In this document: piece by piece, positions 8,501-11,622 of the stretch
Layout of the letters: every line of letters begins with the position of its first letter
Numbering within the stretch: the stretch's first letter is position 1
Source of the DNA: an uncultured Bacteroidales bacterium
GTDB taxonomy: Bacteria > Bacteroidota > Bacteroidia > Bacteroidales > F082
Length of the DNA stretch: 11,622 nt
Assembly: GCA_937896895.1 (NCBI GenBank)
Contig: CALBNV010000057.1
Span: 1-11,622 of the forward strand
Direction: 5' to 3'
Made by a program: the position numbers and the translations under genes
The notes under the pieces: model-generated
The model's input: the letters and a program-made list of their open reading frames with translations, nothing else
Databases searched by the model: none
What the model was told of the DNA's origin: nothing

Positions 8501-11500
8501 GAGCCGTAATCTGGGTTGTTTGGAACAGCCGATATGGTTTTGACTCTCGGCCCATGTTCGGTCCATCCTTCTGGGATGCCGCTGCTGCCCGACGGAATTG
8601 AGGCACCGCCCATGTTATAGAAATCGCCTGTGGCTGAAACTCCCAAGAGCCAATCCGCAGCAGTGCCCCAAAAACCTCCCTCATCAACCCACAACGTCGC
8701 ATTTGTCCTGACACAATTCAACGACGTGCAATTTTTAAACATTTGCTTATAGCACCCAGCGACCAATGTAGTTGCCGGCAAATCCGGTGCGGTTGTCAAG
8801 CTTATACAATCACTAAACATTCCCCTGTAGCAAAGCGTATCCAATGTAGTTGCCGGCAGGAGTGCGGGAGGAACACTCGTCAAACCACTGCAAGCAGAAA
8901 ACATGTAGCCATAGCACTCTGAAGCCAATGTTGTTACTGGCAGCAGACCGGAAGGAAGACCCGTCAAGCCACTGCAACCATAAAACATGGAACGATAGCA
9001 GAAATAAGCCAATGTCGTTGCTGGCAGCAGTCCTGATGGAAGACCCGCCAAGCCACTGCAACCAGAAAACATTGCAGTGTAGCAATAATCAGCTAATGTC
9101 GTTGCCGGCAGCAGCCCTGATGGAAGACCAGTCAAGCCACTGCAACCAGAAAACATTCCATGGTAACAATGATCAGCTAATGTCGTTGCCGGCAGCAGTC
9201 CTGATGGAAGACTCGTCAAGACACTGCAACCAGAAAACATGAAGTAATAGCAATAATCAGCCAATGTCGTTGCCGGCATAGACAGTTCAGATATATCATT
9301 CAATCTTGTACAATCTTTAAACAGCGAATAAAAAGCACCAGCTTTAATAACAACATCATCAACATTTTGGTAATTTATCAAAGTGTTTATATTGCCGGAT
9401 ACACAGTATGCGCCGCTGTAGTCTTTGAATTCCACGTACCTGAAAAGATTCGGAGATGTGGAGTACAGCAGACTCATTTGGTTCTTACTTCTGAATTTTA
9501 TAAATTGACCTGTCTGCAAAGCGTTGAAAGTCATCGTTTCTTCTACATTATTCCAATTATCGCCATCATAGCTGTATTGGAATGTCCTTATGTCGGGAGA
9601 ATTATTCAACGACAACCCGATGACCGTATTGTCCTGTGTGGCTGTCAAAGTGAAATAATCCGGGGTCGGAATAAAGTTGGCGACAAGGTTCATGAATCTG
9701 CAAACCTCGAACGTATATTCCTGATCTTTTGAGACAATTTCACCGTCGTCGGTCCAACCGGCAAAAATGTAACCGTCTGCCGGGGTCGCTGTCACTGTAG
9801 TTGTTGTGCCGTAATCGAAAGTTCCTCCACCAGATGCGATGCCGAATTCATCATTGCATGAAGCGACGGTGATGTCTGTTGAAGCTGATGTGTGTACCGT
9901 CCAACCCTCCGGGACACCGCCATTTCCAAATACAATATCAGCGTCACCAAAATTATAGAAGTCTCCGCCAGTTGAAGAGACTCCCTGCAGCCAATTATAT
10001 GCGTATGAAGCATTCCATGTCTGCGCATGTGTCGCCACCGATTTCAATGACGAACAATTTTCAAACATACCATAGTAACAATTCTCCGTCAATGTTGTTG
10101 CAGACAATTCCGGTGCCGCCATCAATGACTTGCATCCTTTAAACATTTGTTCATAACATCCATATCCCGAATATGCGTCGGGCAATATTGTGGCCGGCAG
10201 CAAATCTGATGGAACACTCGTCAGTCCTTTGCAGTTTGCAAACAAACTCTCATAGCAACGCCCAGCCAATGTCATCGCCGGCAGCAGACCGGAAGGAAGG
10301 CTCGACAAGCCACTGCAACCAGAAAACATGCTTCTATAGCAGCCTAAAGCCAATGTCGTGGCCGGCAGCAGTCCTGATAGAAGACTCGTCAAGCCGTAAC
10401 AATTATAAAACATTCTCTCGTAGCAGAAATCAGCCAATGTCGTGGCCAGCAGCAGTCCTGATGGAAGACTCGTCAAGCCACTGCAATCAGAAAACATTCC
10501 ATGGTAACAATGATCAACTAATGTCATCGCTGGCAGCAGTCCTGACGGAAGGCTCATCAGCCCCGCACAACCGCAAAACATTTCACTGTAACAATAATCA
10601 GCTAATGTCATCGCCGGCAGCAGTCCTGACGAGATGCTTGTCAATCCATGACATGAAAAAAACAACCTATAAAAAGCGTAGCTTCCAATGGCGACGTTGT
10701 CAACATTCTTATAGTTAATCAAGGTATTTGCATTGCCCGACACTGTAAATCTCCCGCCGCCAGACAAATCTCTGATATTTATATAGTCCTCGTAACTGGT
10801 ACTGATTTGATTCTGGCTTCTGAATTTAATATATTCACCGGCTGACAGCATTCCAAAATAGGTGAACCCTGTTATCCTTGTCCATGTTGCTCCGTCATAG
10901 CTGTACTCAAAAGTGCTTATGTTCGGACTGCCTGAAACGTCAACAAGCAGCTCCACATTGTCATCTATGACTGTAATGGTAAGATAATCAGGTGCGGTGG
11001 TAAAGTTGGCGACGAGGTTTCTGTCTTCCGTCACGGTGAATGAATACGTTTCATTTTCAGAGACCACTTCTTCGTTCTCGGTCCAGTTGACAAATTCGCA
11101 TCCAGCATAAGGAGCAGCGGTCAATGTTGCCGTTTTGTTAATCAGGTAGGAACCGTCTCCCGAAACGGAGCCGTAATCCGGATTGTTTGGAACCGCCGTT
11201 ATGGTCTTGACTCTCGGTCCATGTTCGGTCCATCCAACAGGAATGCCATTCACTCCATCAACGATATTGATGCCACCCATGTTGTAAAAATCGCCCGTGG
11301 CGGAAACTCCCGAAAGCCATTCTTTAGCAGTCAAATTATTATCATTATAAGATGATCCGACCCACGCTGTCGCATTTGTCCTGACGCAATTCAGCGATGA
11401 GCAATTTCTAAACATGTAGCTATAACAGCCAGCTGGAGTGGCAGCGGCTGGCAGTTCCGGCGCTGTCGTCAATGACGTACACCCTTCAAACATCGATTGG

Positions 11501-11622
11501 TAACATTTTTGGGCCAATGTCGTTGCCGGCAATAGATCAGACGGCACGCTTGTCAATCTTGTACAACCTTTAAACAGCGAATAAAAAGCACCAGCTTTAA
11601 TAACAACATCATCAACATTTTG
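5593..11622 (-). CDS. Giant BspA/DUF285-like LRR adhesin with T9SS sorting domain, 5' truncated
   Basis: The reading frame is open to the window edge; 2009 residues are visible and the N-terminus lies outside. The TTG at 11556 is an internal LRR codon, not a start. Order in visible residues: LRR block 1-87; InlB-like repeat 135-207; lead domain 208-312; LRR block 313-536; divergent InlB-like repeat 575-650; lead domain 651-760; LRR block 761-978; InlB-like repeat 1024-1096; lead domain 1097-1201; LRR block 1202-1398; InlB-like repeat 1439-1511; 111-residue domain 1518-1628; two GWNW/KSQVGM modules 1640 to about 1806; second 111-residue domain 1818-1928; T9SS type A tail from about 1929 (SVYPNP to SKIIVE). 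LRR units follow CYxxMFxxCxxLTSLPSGLL. BspA-like LRR proteins bind host or bacterial surfaces; adhesion is inferred here. It is the first visible gene of the operon, with the next ATG overlapping its TAA. Repeats give strong potential for length variation. Confidence 0.9.
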   Translation of the reverse strand, partial: QNVDDVVIKAGAFYSLFKGCTRLTSVPSDLLPATTLAQKCYQSMFEGCTSLTTAPELPAAATPAGCYSYMFRNCSSLNCVRTNATAWVGSSYNDNNLTAKEWLSGVSATGDFYNMGGINIVDGVNGIPVGWTEHGPRVKTITAVPNNPDYGSVSGDGSYLINKTATLTAAPYAGCEFVNWTENEEVVSENETYSFTVTEDRNLVANFTTAPDYLTITVIDDNVELLVDVSGSPNISTFEYSYDGATWTRITGFTYFGMLSAGEYIKFRSQNQISTSYEDYINIRDLSGGGRFTVSGNANTLINYKNVDNVAIGSYAFYRLFFSCHGLTSISSGLLPAMTLADYCYSEMFCGCAGLMSLPSGLLPAMTLVDHCYHGMFSDCSGLTSLPSGLLLATTLADFCYERMFYNCYGLTSLLSGLLPATTLALGCYRSMFSGCSGLSSLPSGLLPAMTLAGRCYESLFANCKGLTSVPSDLLPATILPDAYSGYGCYEQMFKGCKSLMAAPELSATTLTENCYYGMFENCSSLKSVATHAQTWNASYAYNWLQGVSSTGGDFYNFGDADIVFGNGGVPEGWTVHTSASTDITVASCNDEFGIASGGGTFDYGTTTTVTATPADGYIFAGWTDDGEIVSKDQEYTFEVCRFMNLVANFIPTPDYFTLTATQDNTVIGLSLNNSPDIRTFQYSYDGDNWNNVEETMTFNALQTGQFIKFRSKNQMSLLYSTSPNLFRYVEFKDYSGAYCVSGNINTLINYQNVDDVVIKAGAFYSLFKDCTRLNDISELSMPATTLADYCYYFMFSGCSVLTSLPSGLLPATTLADHCYHGMFSGCSGLTGLPSGLLPATTLADYCYTAMFSGCSGLAGLPSGLLPATTLAYFCYRSMFYGCSGLTGLPSGLLPVTTLASECYGYMFSACSGLTSVPPALLPATTLDTLCYRGMFSDCISLTTAPDLPATTLVAGCYKQMFKNCTSLNCVRTNATLWVDEGGFWGTAADWLLGVSATGDFYNMGGASIPSGSSGIPEGWTEHGPRVKTISAVPNNPDYGSVSGAGSYMTNTTATLTATPYAECEFVSWTENGTVVSTNRTYSFTVSRDRNLVANFITAPDYLTLTAIDNDVQLCVVVSGSPDISTFEYSYDGATWTRITGSTNFRVLSAGEYIKFRSQNQISTSYEDYINIRDLSGGGRFTVSGNANTLINYKNVDNVVIGSFAFYDLFFSCYGLTSISSGLLPATTLVSDYCYGFMFFGCEGLTSLPSGLLPAMTLADDCYNGMFGGCSGLTSIPSGLLPATTLASDCYSFMFEGCSGLTSLPSGLLPATTLAGSCYFEMFAGCIGLTSVPSDLLPATTLPDAYLDCGCYEGMFRECKSLMAAPELPATTLTEYCYCRMFKNCSSLKSVVTHAQTWNTSNTDDWLLGVSATGDFYNMGGASIPSGSNGIPVGWTEHGPRVKTISAVPNNPDYGSVSGAGTYMVNTTATLTATPYSGYTFVSWTENDEIVSTDAEYSFTVTGDRSLVANFEGTAVTNHWIPDVHQFENGMDIIAQVRVDGEVQNSTLVEVGAFCGDEVRGSGLITCSQMTGKYVVFLRVYGENNDQITFRIYDHYAEVEPAYHIPAKENLVINGLLGDEINPYIIDCYSHIQQSDDLAEGWNWYSTYIDVEGAEGFGLLTAGLGADADVVKSQVGMSMYYNEYNAWSGSLTTFDNSQMYMIKMNAAHTLEIVGGLTNVAETHLTLHPGWNWVSYPVSVEMPLSDALAEFTPADGDCIKSQVGMAIYYGAYNAWSGSLNRLTPGQGFMYKNNSSSAKVLTYSTESKSIAAANVTADGNHWQPDIHAYADNMNITAVLSVNGEEQTSADMEIGVFCGGECRGSGRVVYNELADRHVIYLTVYGDEGDGLSFRLYDASANVEYPSEADCSLTFAPNLIIGDLFAPYVIDFGSDAVSQDVMTSVSVYPNPVAVGGIIRLGENCDHVRVVNSLGVTVGEYTNTDRINGIDIAGVYCLAITKGNTIVYSKIIVE
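5596..5838 (-). other. T9SS type A C-terminal sorting domain (giant protein)
   Basis: The last 81 residues include the typical entry motif SVYPNP, then IIRLGENCDHVRVVNSLG, INGIDIAGVYCLAI and the final SKIIVE. This matches the type A T9SS CTD layout and places the LRR region outside the outer membrane. Confidence 0.85.
5839..6171 (-). other. 111-residue shared domain, copy 2 (giant protein)
   Basis: Starts NHWQPDIHAYADNMNITAVL and contains EIGVFCGGECRGSG, HVIYLTVYGDEGD, SFRLYDAS and ends PNLIIGDLFAPYVIDF. It sits just before the T9SS tail. It keeps the Cys pair in FCGGEC, where copies 1 and 3 have FCGDE. Confidence 0.85.
6205..6705 (-). repeat. Tandem pair of GWNW / KSQVGM modules
   Basis: Two modules about 88 residues apart: EGWNWYSTYIDVEG ... 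VVKSQVGMSMYYNEYNAWSG and PGWNWVSYPVSVEM ... CIKSQVGMAIYYGAYNAWSG. GWNW codons are at about 6691-6702 and 6427-6438. Similar GWNW...IKSQ segments are known from Bacteroidales surface proteins; the function is unknown. They lie between two copies of the 111-residue domain. Confidence 0.8.
6739..7071 (-). other. 111-residue shared domain, copy 1 (giant protein)
   Basis: Starts NHWIPDVHQFENGMDIIAQV and contains VRVDGEVQNS, EVGAFCGDEVRGSG, YVVFLRVYGENND, TFRIYDHY and ends LLGDEINPYIIDC. It follows the last InlB-like repeat after a six-residue linker. Confidence 0.85.
7090..7308 (-). repeat. InlB-like repeat 4
   Basis: 73 residues from GPRVKTISAVPNN through GSVSGAG, TATLTATPYSGYTFVSWTEN to SLVANF. 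This is the divergent InlB B-repeat pattern (beta-grasp-like spacer). It follows a B-type LRR block but has the A-type sequence. Confidence 0.75.
7429..8019 (-). repeat. LRR block B2 (six CY units)
   Basis: Opens with an AFYDLFFSC cap, then six units starting CYxxMF, mostly 28 residues (84 bp). One unit is 33 residues, with an LPDAY insertion, and the last full unit before the cap is 26. The block ends in NCSSLKSVVTHAQTW. The B-type opening and closing caps match those of block B1. Confidence 0.85.
8027..8183. repeat. 157-bp perfect direct repeat, left copy
   Basis: By base-by-base reading it is identical to 10694-10850, an offset of 2667 bp. It encodes the end of the lead domain (SAGEYIKFRS to SGNANTLINYKNVDNV). 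Bases on both sides diverge at once. Confidence 0.85.
8335..8553 (-). repeat. InlB-like repeat 3
   Basis: 73 residues, GPRVKTISAVPNN ... GSVSGAGSY ... TATPYAECEFVSWTENG ... RNLVANF. Same length as repeats 1 and 4, and close in sequence. It follows LRR block A2. Confidence 0.75.
8689..9342 (-). repeat. LRR block A2 (seven CY units)
   Basis: Opens with GAFYSLFKDCTRL, then seven CYxxMFxxC units. The central ones are near-identical 84-bp copies (for example the GCAG start at 9027 and again at 9111). The block closes with NCTSLNCVRTNATLW, the A-type cap. Confidence 0.87.
9673..9900 (-). repeat. InlB-like repeat 2, divergent
   Basis: 76 residues with the same layout (TATPADGYIFAGWTDDGE, EYTFEV, NLVANF) but a different N-terminal half (STDITVASCNDEFGIASGGG). 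It is clearly less similar to repeats 1, 3 and 4 than they are to each other. Confidence 0.7.
10015..10686 (-). repeat. LRR block B1 (seven CY units)
   Basis: Opens with GSYAFYRLFFSC, then seven CYxxMF/LF units of 28, 33 (LPDAY insertion) and 26 residues. It closes with NCSSLKSVATHAQTW. It has one unit more than block B2. Confidence 0.86.
10694..10850. repeat. 157-bp perfect direct repeat, right copy
   Basis: Identical to 8027-8183 and in the same orientation and reading frame. The 2667-bp spacing is a multiple of three, so recombination between copies would keep the frame and remove one A plus one B unit. Confidence 0.85.
11002..11220 (-). repeat. InlB-like repeat 1
   Basis: 73 residues, GPRVKTITAVPNN ... 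GSVSGDGSY ... TAAPYAGCEFVNWTENEE ... RNLVANF. It follows the shortened LRR block A1. Confidence 0.74.
11362..11622 (-). repeat. LRR block A1 (two CY units), running to the window edge
   Basis: Starts within QNVDDVVIKAGAFYSLFKGC at the window edge, then two units (CYQSMFEGCTSL, CYSYMFRNCSSL) and the A-type cap CVRTNATAW. It lacks the five or so central 28-residue units seen in block A2. Confidence 0.83.

Noticed and set aside
10173..10718. Plus-strand open frame of 181 codons in the LRR region
   Set aside because: It is antisense to the LRR block; a frame without stops is repeated because the 84-bp unit is a multiple of three. The same holds for 8850-9242.
11554..11556. TTG start of the giant gene
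   Set aside because: It encodes Leu in the middle of an LRR, and the frame stays open to the window edge.
7090..11622. Diversity-generating retroelement target with template/variable repeats
   Set aside because: No reverse transcriptase frame is present, and differences between repeat copies are not confined to one base type.
1..11622. Insertion sequences, tRNA or rRNA genes
   Set aside because: No transposase-like protein, terminal inverted repeats, or RNA gene sequence was seen.

Overview
The window looks like an accessory surface-protein locus from a Bacteroidales-type bacterium (Bacteroidota). The reasons are: two proteins end in type IX secretion (T9SS) type A C-terminal sorting domains; the intergenic spaces carry the Bacteroidota -33/-7 promoter pattern (TTTG, about 20 bp, TAnnTTTG) and no Shine-Dalgarno-like sequence was noticed; and the main protein is built of BspA/DUF285-like Cys-containing leucine-rich repeats of the kind common in gut Bacteroidales. 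All five genes supported here lie on the minus strand, so the window reads from its right end to its left end.

Right part (11622 down to 3381): one apparent operon. It opens with a giant, 5'-truncated adhesin-like gene (2009 residues visible, N-terminus outside the window). Its stop codon overlaps the start of a 635-residue T9SS cargo protein (TAATG). The stop of that gene overlaps the start of an 82-residue protein (ATGA) that has a signal peptide and a PLGTG / hydrophobic / RRKK tail. A hairpin with a T-run on the minus strand closes the operon. The giant protein has an A-B-A-B higher-order architecture. Each unit is a beta-rich lead domain, a block of 28-residue LRRs, a cap and an InlB-like repeat, with 2, 7, 7 and 6 full LRR units per block. 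The four units are followed by a 111-residue domain, two GWNW/KSQVGM modules, a second 111-residue domain and the T9SS tail. A third copy of the same 111-residue domain opens the neighbouring 635-residue protein, which suggests the two surface proteins act together.

Middle (2351-3380): an SH3b plus putative beta-barrel envelope protein, with its own good promoter (3203-3234).

Left part (1-2350): an exported TPR protein with a carboxypeptidase-regulatory-like domain and a coiled coil, probably with its own promoter (2210-2240). Downstream of it are two tandem repeat tracts: a 7-8 bp CACCTTT-type tract that forms the last codons and stop of the TPR gene, and a 26-bp repeat that begins at the window edge.

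The best candidates for something undescribed are the coupled trio (giant repeat adhesin, 635-residue partner sharing a domain, small PLGTG-tail protein) and the recombination-prone repeat structure of the adhesin. No defence system, mobile element, RNA gene or CRISPR array was seen. Family assignments come from reading motifs, not from searches.
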